A DNA stretch of 7,267 nt from an uncultured Clostridia bacterium (GTDB lineage: Bacteria; Bacillota; Clostridia; TANB77; CAG-508). This document shows positions 1 through 5,108 of this stretch, piece after piece. The position numbers and the translations under genes are program-made. The notes beneath the pieces were generated by a model. It was not told where the DNA came from, ran no database searches, and worked only from the letters and a program-made list of their open reading frames with translations. How positions within the stretch are numbered: position 1 is the stretch's first letter; every line of letters starts with the position of its first letter. Location of the stretch: positions 1 through 7,267 of the forward strand of contig CARUQW010000066.1 of NCBI GenBank assembly GCA_949077355.1. Reading direction: 5' to 3'.

Positions 1-54
1 ACGCGGGACAACTTGATTAAAAGTCAAGTGCTCTACCACCTGAGCTAATAGCCC
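1..54 (-). tRNA. tRNA-Lys (anticodon TTT), 5' part; 3' end off the left edge
   Basis: Read on the minus strand, the sequence starts at 54 with GGGCTAT (5' acceptor strand), then TA, then a D arm with GCTC/GAGC stem, then the anticodon arm CTTGA-CTTTTAA-TCAAG (positions 28 to 12). The loop places TTT at anticodon positions 34-36 (bases 21-19), which decodes lysine AAA/AAG. A five-base variable region TTGTC and the first T-stem bases CCGCG follow before the window ends. The remaining T arm, the acceptor 3' strand and any CCA lie outside, so completeness and any integration-site role of the 3' end cannot be judged. Its own promoter lies just upstream. Confidence 0.93.
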
Positions 55-61
55 ACATAAT

Positions 62-79
62 GCGTTGCACTCACAACGC
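62..79 (-). other. Hairpin in the tRNA leader; terminator-like on the opposite strand
   Basis: GCGTTG and CAACGC form a perfect 6-bp GC-rich stem around a 6-base loop. In the tRNA direction the predicted transcript begins at or next to the base of this hairpin, and seven bases separate it from the tRNA. On the plus strand the same stem is followed by TTTTATATTTT, so it could also stop antisense transcription entering from the left. Which role applies is inference. Confidence 0.5.
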
Positions 80-85
80 TTTTAT

Positions 86-114
86 ATTTTACTATGTTTT
101 TCTGTAAATGTCAA
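86..114 (-). promoter_or_regulatory. Sigma-A type promoter of the tRNA-Lys gene
   Basis: On the minus strand a perfect -35 TTGACA (114-109) is separated by 17 bases from a -10 TAAAAT (91-86). Initiation is predicted near 79-80, about 25 bases before the mature tRNA 5' end. The strength and position fit a stable-RNA promoter. Confidence 0.8.
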
Positions 115-201
115 TACATTTATGAAAATTTTTTGTCTTTTTTGTGAAATTTTGCTATTATCTAAATTTAATATTACTTAATTTCAAAAATATTGTTATT
201 T

Positions 202-387
202 TTATGCATTTAATTTCTCAACTAATTCTTCTACATCAATACCATGAACTCCACAAGCTTCTTCCAATGTTTCCATTTGAGATGCTGGACAACCTAAACA
301 ATGCATACCTGCTTCTAATAAAATTTCTGCTTTCTCTGGTGCTTTTTCTAAAAGTTCTCCTATTTTTGTATCTTTATTAATCTCCAT
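202..387 (-). CDS. DUF1858 / hybrid-cluster-protein-associated redox disulfide protein
   Basis: This 61-aa soluble protein matches the small DUF1858 family, which is often encoded with hybrid cluster (prismane) proteins and is presumed to act in cytoplasmic redox chemistry. No substrate is known from this sequence. Visible marks are the HCLGCPAS segment with Cys30-x2-Cys33, a third cysteine at 45 (EEACGVHGID), and the family opening MEINKDTKIGELLEK. Length is normal for the family. The start chosen is ATG at 387: an AAGGAGG site lies 9 bases upstream. The in-frame TTG at 396 directly abuts that SD site and so cannot use it. The gene is monocistronic within the window and diverges from the tra operon. 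No hybrid cluster protein gene is seen here. No convincing terminator is visible in the AT-rich 115-201 region downstream. Confidence 0.88.
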   Translation of the reverse strand: MEINKDTKIGELLEKAPEKAEILLEAGMHCLGCPASQMETLEEACGVHGIDVEELVEKLNA

Positions 388-420
388 TTTTCTCAACCTC
401 CTTCTTTATTTCTTAATTTT

Positions 421-449
421 AGCATATTTTTCAAAAAAAGTATAGACAA
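421..449 (-). promoter_or_regulatory. Possible promoter of the DUF1858 gene
   Basis: On the minus strand TTGTCT (449-444) lies 17 bases before TATGCT (426-421), each 4/6 to consensus. This would start transcription near 414, about 27 bases before the ATG. Its -35 box overlaps that of the plus-strand tra promoter almost completely. It is weak by sequence alone. Confidence 0.35.
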
Positions 450-471
450 ATCGAAAAAAATATTGTATTAT
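443..471 (+). promoter_or_regulatory. Promoter of the tra-like operon
   Basis: TAGACA (443-448), a 17-base spacer and TATTAT (466-471) give 5/6 matches in both boxes. Initiation is expected near 478, leaving a leader of about 20 bases that holds the SD site of the first small gene. The next plus-strand gene starts lie within short operon spacings, so this promoter could drive everything to the hairpin at 5043-5074. Confidence 0.6.
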
Positions 472-483
472 GGTAAAAATTGG

Positions 484-501
484 AAAGGCGGTGACATTAT
501 T
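484..501 (+). promoter_or_regulatory. Ribosome binding site with an ATT start codon (small first gene)
   Basis: AAAGGCGGTGA (484-494) matches the 16S anti-SD complement with one mismatch. It is followed, 7 bases after GGCGG, by ATT TCA AAA. The 13-base stretch ATTATTTCAAAAT at 496-508 recurs exactly at 656-668 with the same SD spacing. The only canonical start codon near this SD, GTG at 491, opens a frame of six codons, so it is not the gene start. Confidence 0.55.
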
Positions 502-642
502 TCAAAATTAATCGATTTATTCTTTTTTAGTTTTATTATTTATCTTTTTATTACTTTATATTCACTTTATACATTTTTTGATATTATCTTTTTTCATAAT
601 CAACAAGGTTCCAAATTAAAAATCAAAAAAAATTCATTTTAA
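499..642 (+). CDS. 47-aa membrane peptide, first gene of the tra-like operon (ATT start)
   Basis: The frame from ATT at 499 to TAA at 640-642 encodes 47 residues beginning (M)SKLIDLFFFSFIIYLF. One long hydrophobic segment (about residues 4-32, rich in Phe, Ile, Leu and Tyr) is followed by a hydrophilic, lysine-rich tail, KLKIKKNSF. The basic tail suggests a single-span peptide with its C terminus in the cytoplasm, but this is inference. I do not recognise a family. The frame has no ATG, GTG or TTG near the strong SD site, so standard callers would miss it. Support for coding comes from the SD at ideal spacing, the promoter just upstream, the 16-base gap to the next start, and the identical start context of the coupling-protein gene. 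It could be a small T4SS accessory peptide or a leader peptide controlling the coupling-protein gene. Confidence 0.55.
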   Translation: MSKLIDLFFFSFIIYLFITLYSLYTFFDIIFFHNQQGSKLKIKKNSF

Positions 643-645
643 TTG

Positions 646-661
646 AGGAGGTTTTATTATT
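646..661 (+). promoter_or_regulatory. Ribosome binding site with an ATT start codon (coupling protein)
   Basis: AGGAGG (646-651) lies 7 bases before ATT (659-661). An in-frame TGA at 644-646 rules out any start further upstream. The first canonical in-frame start, TTG at 695, has only a pyrimidine-rich sequence in front and would cut into the first hydrophobic segment. A second ATT at 656 is 4 bases from the SD and less well placed. Confidence 0.65.
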
Positions 662-2362
662 TCAAAATACCTAAAAGAATTTATCTTTTCTTTATTGTTT
701 TTCATTCTTGGAAATTTATTTACTTTTTCTATCTTTCAACCTATCTTTTCGGCAAAAGAAATCATTATTTCTTACGGCATTCATCCTTTTGATATTTGTT
801 CTCAAAACCTGGAACTCTGGAAAATCATTAAAATCTTATATATTATTTGTTCTTCTTTTTCTTATTTGGTCTTAGCACATTTGCTTTACCATCGAATTTT
901 AATGAAATTTTCTTTCTTTCAAGCTAAAGTTACTACTAATCAATCTTATCTTACTCCATCAAAAGATTCCTTACATTTATTAATTGGAAAAACAATATCT
1001 GGATATAACGTTTATATTCCAGAATCTGGTCTTTATCAAAATTTTCTCATTACTGGCACGATTGGTTCTGGCAAAACTTCTAGTGCTATGTATCCTTTTA
1101 CCAGACAACTAATGAAATTTAATTCTTGCCATCCAAAGGAAAAAATAGGAATGCTTATTTTAGATGTAAAGGGAAATTTCTACCAGCAAATAGAAAAATA
1201 TGCCAAACAATATCAACTTGAGAAAGATTTAATTGTCATTGGATTAAAATCTAATATTTATTATAATCCCCTACATAAACCTCATTTAAAACCTCAAGTA
1301 TTAGCCAATCGCTTAAAAAATATTCTTTTACTTTTCTCTGAAAATAATACCGAATCATATTGGCTTGATAAAGCAGAGGAAATTTTGACAGAGTGTATTA
1401 AATTATGTAGATTGTATAACAACAATTATGTTACTTTTTTAGAACTTCATAAATTAATTACCATTCCTCATTATTATAAAGAAAAAATTGGCATTTTAAG
1501 AAATTTATTTATTTCTTCTCAACTATCTCATTCGCAAATTTATGAATTGAACTCTTGTCTAGATTTTTTTCAAAAGGAACTTGAAAATTTAGATAGTCGT
1601 ACCAAAGGAATTTTAATTTCTGAAATTACTCGCATTACTAATTTTTTCGTTTCTGATTATGATGTCATGTCTACTTTTTGTGCACCCTTAGAAAAACTTT
1701 CTTTTTTAGGCTTTTCCGACGTACTCCAAAAAGGAAAAATTGTAGTTCTGAATATGAATTTATCGGAATATGCCTCTCTTTCTAAAATCATTGCAGCTTA
1801 TTTAAAACAAGATTTTCAGACAGAAGTTATTTCTAATTTATCAAATTCACTCGTAAAGACTAGTGCTTTTATTTGCGATGAGTATGATAAATATGTTACT
1901 AAGTCAGATGGTGAATTTTTCTCTTTAAGCAGAGAAGCAAAATGTATTAATATTGTAAGTACACAAAGTTATTCTTCTTTAAAAGCTACTTTAAAAGAAG
2001 AAGCACATGTAAAAGTTATCATACAAAATTTAATTAATAAAATCTGGTTTCGAACTGACGATATCTTCACTATTGAAGAGGCACAAAAACAATTAGGCAA
2101 AGAAGAAAAAGAAAGAACTTCGAAAAGTATTTCTGAAAGTGCGAAACAAACTCGTTTCAGTTATATTACGAATACTTTAAATTCCGAAAATTCTAACATT
2201 TCAGAAACTTTTAGCTCTTATTTACAAAATGATTATATTTTTGAAACCAATTATTTTACACAAAACTTAGAAACTTTTTCGGCTTTAACTTTTTTATCAG
2301 ATGGAAATAAAATTTATCCACCACAAAAATTACAAATGTTATCTTATTTTAGAAAGGAATGA
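659..2362 (+). CDS. VirD4/TraG-family type IV coupling protein
   Basis: This is a 567-aa inner-membrane ATPase of the type IV coupling family, which recruits relaxase-DNA or other substrates to a conjugation channel and powers their export. Two N-terminal hydrophobic segments (about residues 7-31 and 55-80) precede the ATPase domain. The Walker A motif is GTIGSGKTS (133-141) and the Walker B is AFICDEYD (403-410). Between them lie MLILDVKGNF (about 165-174) and IVVLNMNLSEY (about 361-371), as expected for VirD4/TraG proteins. STQSYSSL (about 434-441) follows Walker B. Length is typical. I place the start at ATT 659 on the SD evidence; from TTG 695 the protein would be 555 aa. The gene lies 16 bases after the small membrane gene and 4 bases before the next. 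It ends in TGA. No VirB4 partner or relaxase is present in the window. Confidence 0.9.
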   Translation: MSKYLKEFIFSLLFFILGNLFTFSIFQPIFSAKEIIISYGIHPFDICSQNLELWKIIKILYIICSSFSYLVLAHLLYHRILMKFSFFQAKVTTNQSYLTPSKDSLHLLIGKTISGYNVYIPESGLYQNFLITGTIGSGKTSSAMYPFTRQLMKFNSCHPKEKIGMLILDVKGNFYQQIEKYAKQYQLEKDLIVIGLKSNIYYNPLHKPHLKPQVLANRLKNILLLFSENNTESYWLDKAEEILTECIKLCRLYNNNYVTFLELHKLITIPHYYKEKIGILRNLFISSQLSHSQIYELNSCLDFFQKELENLDSRTKGILISEITRITNFFVSDYDVMSTFCAPLEKLSFLGFSDVLQKGKIVVLNMNLSEYASLSKIIAAYLKQDFQTEVISNLSNSLVKTSAFICDEYDKYVTKSDGEFFSLSREAKCINIVSTQSYSSLKATLKEEAHVKVIIQNLINKIWFRTDDIFTIEEAQKQLGKEEKERTSKSISESAKQTRFSYITNTLNSENSNISETFSSYLQNDYIFETNYFTQNLETFSALTFLSDGNKIYPPQKLQMLSYFRKE

Positions 2363-2366
2363 TTAC

Positions 2367-2690
2367 ATGAATAAAAAAATTTTATATATATTTTTTACTT
2401 TTCTTTTATTTTTAAGCACACTTTCCTCTATCTCTTTCGCTTGGGGAGACCCACAAATTGTTAGCAAAATTAATTCTGCTTTTGAAAGTATTAAAAGTTG
2501 GCTTTTAAAAATTGCAACTCCTGCTGCCGCTGTTGCTGTAGGTACTGGAGTTTTCATGAAAAAATTCAGCTTTGGCGATGAAGAAAAAATTAGGACAGGA
2601 AAAAAATTAATTAAAGGGTCTTTATTTTCCTATGCTTTTATTTTGGCTATTGATTTAATTTTATCTGCCATCAAATCTTTAATTAGTTAA
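2367..2690 (+). CDS. VirB2/Maff2-like small membrane protein with signal peptide (pilin-like)
   Basis: This 107-aa protein resembles the small VirB2/TrbC- or Maff2-type proteins encoded between VirD4 and VirB6 homologues in clostridial conjugative elements. A signal peptide covers residues 1-25 (MNKK, a hydrophobic core, then SISFA|WGDP as a likely cleavage site). The mature part has two membrane segments, about 46-64 (IATPAAAVAVGTGVFM) and 84-104, joined by a charged loop, FSFGDEEKIRTGKK. This two-helix layout is what VirB2 pilins show. The ATG at 2367 is chosen because AGAAAGGA ends 8 bases upstream and a signal peptide starts there. The open frame extends back to 2301, but that part overlaps the coupling protein. 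Family assignment rests on architecture and gene order, not on a strong motif. Confidence 0.75.
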   Translation: MNKKILYIFFTFLLFLSTLSSISFAWGDPQIVSKINSAFESIKSWLLKIATPAAAVAVGTGVFMKKFSFGDEEKIRTGKKLIKGSLFSYAFILAIDLILSAIKSLIS

Positions 2691-2700
2691 GGAGGTATTC

Positions 2701-3579
2701 TTGGAAAATTCAGCCAATATTACTCAAATTATTATAGATACCATCAATACTATTTTTGAAACTTTATTTAGTTCAATTGACAATAATCTTTATGCCATTT
2801 TAGATGATATTACTTTTATCAATTCTGATATTTTACAGGATAAAAATTTTGAAAATCTCTTTGGAACTTCTGCCTCAAATGGTATTTTACTAATTGCTAA
2901 TTCATTTTTACTTGCCTTTATTTTGTATTATGCTATCCGTTATTTACTTGCTCATTTTACCTATGCGCAAACAGAAGCACCTCTTAGTTTTATCATAAAA
3001 TTAGTTTTATGTGGAATCGCTATGAATTTTTCTTTTTTTCTAATTGAATTATTTCTTAATCTAAATGCTAATGTTTCGCTTGCTATTCGTAATTTAGGAG
3101 AAAGCTTATTCCATAAAAATATTTGTTTTTCTGAGCTAATTACTACTATTAATACTCATATAGCTATTGATACTAATAGTCTTAACATCTTTTCTTTGGA
3201 TGGTTTAATTAAGGGAACTTTGAGTGTTTCACTTTTAAATTTAGTATTTTCTTATTCATTACGTTATATTTTGCTTAAAGTATTTATTTTATTATCTCCT
3301 TTTGCCTTTTTGTCTTTAACTTTAAATAAAACTACTTGGTTTTTTAAAACTTGGTTTCGTAATTTGTTTTCTTTATTGTTTATTCAAATTATTGTTTCTT
3401 TGGTTTTATTAATTTTATTTTCTATGGATTATTCTTCCTCTAATTTATTTTCTAAATTTATTTATGTTGGTGGAATTTATGCTTTAATCAAAACAAACTC
3501 TCTTGTTCGTGATTTTATTGGTGGAGTTTCCACAGAAATTTCACAATCTGTGAAAAACTTAGTTGGTTTTAAATATTAA
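2701..3579 (+). CDS. TrbL/VirB6-like (CD1112-type) conjugal transfer membrane protein
   Basis: This 292-aa polytopic protein probably forms part of the inner-membrane channel of the conjugation machine. Hydrophobic segments are visible at about 61-85, 94-121, 175-208, 221-242 and 252-264. The stretch LSPFAFLSLTLN (198-209), followed by a basic WF.TWFRNLF segment (213-224) and a further long helix, is the conserved core pattern of VirB6/TrbL proteins. A glycine-containing amphipathic tail (GGVSTEISQSVKNLVGF) ends the protein. The start is TTG at 2701, 5 bases after GGAGG (2691-2695); no in-frame ATG lies nearby. The previous stop codon is directly followed by this SD. The coding strand is strikingly T-rich. 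Confidence 0.8.
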   Translation: MENSANITQIIIDTINTIFETLFSSIDNNLYAILDDITFINSDILQDKNFENLFGTSASNGILLIANSFLLAFILYYAIRYLLAHFTYAQTEAPLSFIIKLVLCGIAMNFSFFLIELFLNLNANVSLAIRNLGESLFHKNICFSELITTINTHIAIDTNSLNIFSLDGLIKGTLSVSLLNLVFSYSLRYILLKVFILLSPFAFLSLTLNKTTWFFKTWFRNLFSLLFIQIIVSLVLLILFSMDYSSSNLFSKFIYVGGIYALIKTNSLVRDFIGGVSTEISQSVKNLVGFKY

Positions 3580-3611
3580 CTATTTAAAATTATATTGAAA
3601 GGACGATATTT

Positions 3612-3893
3612 ATGAAATTTATTTTTCCACAAAATTATGATTTTAAAAATAAATTATTGGGCGTTATTGATTATTCAACTGCCTTTGTTAATTTGTTATG
3701 GTATGCTATCGTTTTTATTTTAATTCAATTTATTTTTAAGGATTTAACTGTAAAGATATTTGTGTTTGTTATTTTTTGTTTTCCCTTGTTACTTCTTAGT
3801 TTTGCTGGTTTTAATGGTGAAAATATTCTTTCTGTCTTTTCTTATCTTCTTCACTTTTTTGCAAGACCTAAGTTATTTTTATATAAGAAATAA
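3612..3893 (+). CDS. PrgI/VirB3-like conjugal transfer protein
   Basis: This 93-aa membrane protein resembles the PrgI-type (VirB3-like) proteins that precede VirB4 in Gram-positive conjugative elements and are thought to anchor VirB4 to the channel. Evidence is the N-terminal FPQNYDFKNKLLGVIDYST segment, two adjacent membrane spans (about 27-43 and 48-67), and the basic end RPKLFLYKK. The ATG at 3612 lies 8 bases after AAAGGA (3598-3603). It sits 32 bases after the VirB6-like gene. The expected next gene, a VirB4/TraE-type ATPase of about 600-800 aa, is missing; the frame ends cleanly and a nuclease gene of different composition follows 27 bases later. Confidence 0.72.
   Translation: MKFIFPQNYDFKNKLLGVIDYSTAFVNLLWYAIVFILIQFIFKDLTVKIFVFVIFCFPLLLLSFAGFNGENILSVFSYLLHFFARPKLFLYKK
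3859..3887 (+). promoter_or_regulatory. Possible promoter for the DUF1016 nuclease gene
   Basis: TTGCAA (3859-3864), a 17-base spacer and TATAAG (3882-3887) lie inside the end of the PrgI-like gene, about 7 bases before a start site near 3894. In such AT-rich DNA chance matches are common. No terminator separates the tra genes from the nuclease gene, so readthrough is equally possible. Confidence 0.35.
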
Positions 3894-3920
3894 TAATTAA
3901 TCAAGATAGGGGTTGATAAT

Positions 3921-4964
3921 ATGTCTAATAAAATGATTAATAAGGAAGAAATTACAAATGAATTAGTAAAAGAAATAAAAATACTAGTATTAAATGCTAG
4001 AAAAGAAATATCTCAACAAGTAAATAAAACATTAATATATACTTATTGGAATATAGGAAAAGCAATAGTTCAGAAAGAACAATCTGGTAAAATTAAAGCA
4101 GAATATGGAAAATCCATATTGCAAAATGTATCAAAAAGGCTAACAAAAGAAATAGGAAAAGGATTTTCAAAAAGCAATTTATTTAATATGAGAAAGTTTT
4201 ATTTGATCTACCCCAAAATTCCAGACGTGTCTGGAATTTTGGGATGGTCTCATTATTGTGAGCTCATATCGATAAAAGAAGATATCAAAAGACAGTTTTA
4301 TGAAAAAGAAACTTTAAATAGTAAATGGTCTGTTAGAGAGTTACAAAGGCAAATAGATACATCTTTATTTGAAAGATTATTACTATCTGATGGAAAAGCT
4401 AATAAAGAAAAAATTTTACAGTTAGCAAAAAAAGGACAAATATTGAATAGACCCGAAGATATGATAAAAGATCCCTATGTTTTTGAATTTTTAGGATTTC
4501 CTGAACAAAAACCATTATTGGAAAAGGATTTAGAATATAAACTAATAAAACATATTGAAAATTTTTTATTGGAATTAGGTAAAGGATTTATGTTTGTAGG
4601 ATCTCAGCAAAGAATAACAATAGGAAATATTCATTATTATGTAGATATGGTATTTTATAATAAAATTTTAAAAACGTATGTTTTAATAGATTTAAAAATG
4701 GGAAGTTTAAGACCAGAAAATTTTGGACAAATGAATATGTATCTCAATTATTATGAAAAAGAAATTAATGATGAAAGAGATAACAAACCTATTGGAATAA
4801 TTCTTTGTGCTGATAAAGATAATATAGTAGCAGAGTATAGTATGGTGGGAATAAATAATAATTTATTTACATCTAATTATACATATTATATTCCCAATCA
4901 AGATGAACTTATTGAACAAGTAAAGCAGGTACTAAAAGAAAACGAAGTAAATAAAACAAATTAG
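3921..4964 (+). CDS. DUF1016 (YhcG-type) PD-(D/E)XK nuclease
   Basis: This 347-aa protein matches the YhcG-like DUF1016 family: an N-terminal DUF1016_N helical domain (about 15-155) and a C-terminal PD-(D/E)XK nuclease domain (about 185-340). Family marks are LIYTYWNIGKAIV (38-50), NLFNMRKFYLIYP (86-98), SHYCELISI (110-118), WSVRELQRQI (136-145) and LLSDGKANKE. In the nuclease core, Glu205, Asp242 (YVDMVFYN) and Asp257-Leu-Lys259 (LIDLKMG) fit the catalytic set, and GQMNMYLNYY (269-278) follows, so the enzyme looks intact. Members occur in defence islands and mobile elements; the biological role here is unknown. The ATG lies 8 bases after AGGGG. Codon use (frequent ATA, AGA, CTA, GTA; A-rich coding strand) differs sharply from the neighbours and suggests separate acquisition. 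A 32-base palindrome lies inside the gene. Confidence 0.9.
   Translation: MSNKMINKEEITNELVKEIKILVLNARKEISQQVNKTLIYTYWNIGKAIVQKEQSGKIKAEYGKSILQNVSKRLTKEIGKGFSKSNLFNMRKFYLIYPKIPDVSGILGWSHYCELISIKEDIKRQFYEKETLNSKWSVRELQRQIDTSLFERLLLSDGKANKEKILQLAKKGQILNRPEDMIKDPYVFEFLGFPEQKPLLEKDLEYKLIKHIENFLLELGKGFMFVGSQQRITIGNIHYYVDMVFYNKILKTYVLIDLKMGSLRPENFGQMNMYLNYYEKEINDERDNKPIGIILCADKDNIVAEYSMVGINNNLFTSNYTYYIPNQDELIEQVKQVLKENEVNKTN
4212..4243. repeat. Perfect inverted repeat inside the DUF1016 coding sequence
   Basis: CCCAAAATTCCAGAC (4212-4226) and its exact reverse complement (4229-4243) are separated by only GT. The 15-bp arms encode residues 98-108 (PKIPDVSGILG), just before the conserved WSHY motif. 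No T-tract follows on either strand, so it is not a terminator. It would form a very stable mRNA hairpin or a cruciform. Confidence 0.9.
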
Positions 4965-5012
4965 AAATAGCTATATTCATAACTTTCTTTTTTATATTTT
5001 TCTTCGGATAGC

Positions 5013-5041
5013 TTGAATTTTTTGTCTAAAAAAGATATAAT
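5013..5041 (+). promoter_or_regulatory. Promoter of the dnaD-dnaC pair
   Basis: TTGAAT (5013-5018), a 17-base spacer and a perfect TATAAT (5036-5041) predict initiation near 5048. This lies 60 bases before the dnaD ATG and within the 5' arm of the hairpin at 5043-5074. It gives the replication genes a promoter independent of the upstream tra/nuclease genes. Confidence 0.65.
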
Positions 5042-5042
5042 C

Positions 5043-5090
5043 TGTAATACAAATTGTAGTTCATTTGTATTACAATTTTTTATATTTTTT
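5043..5090 (+). terminator. Hairpin with T-tract between the nuclease gene and dnaD; possible operator
   Basis: TGTAATACAAAT (5043-5054) and ATTTGTATTACA (5063-5074) form a perfect 12-bp stem with an 8-base loop, followed by ATTTTTTATATTTTTT. Transcripts arriving from upstream could fold it fully and terminate. Transcripts from the promoter at 5013-5041 would begin inside the 5' arm and keep at most about 7 bp of the stem, so they could escape. The same symmetric sequence directly after a -10 box could instead be a repressor operator. The stem is AT-rich, which lowers confidence in strong termination. Confidence 0.6.
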
Positions 5091-5108
5091 ATTAGGGGAG
5101 AATCAAAA

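Noticed and set aside
144..380. 78-codon plus-strand frame opposite the DUF1858 gene
   Set aside because: It is a low-complexity hydrophobic shadow of the antisense DUF1858 gene, with no SD and no family features.
388..396. TTG at 396 as start of the DUF1858 protein
   Set aside because: It directly follows the GGAGG site with no spacing, whereas ATG at 387 is 9 bases away and matches the family N terminus.
2363..2557. Minus-strand frame of 64 codons within the VirB2-like gene
   Set aside because: It is the complement of a gene with a clear signal peptide and SD. It has no SD of its own and its translation shows no recognisable features.
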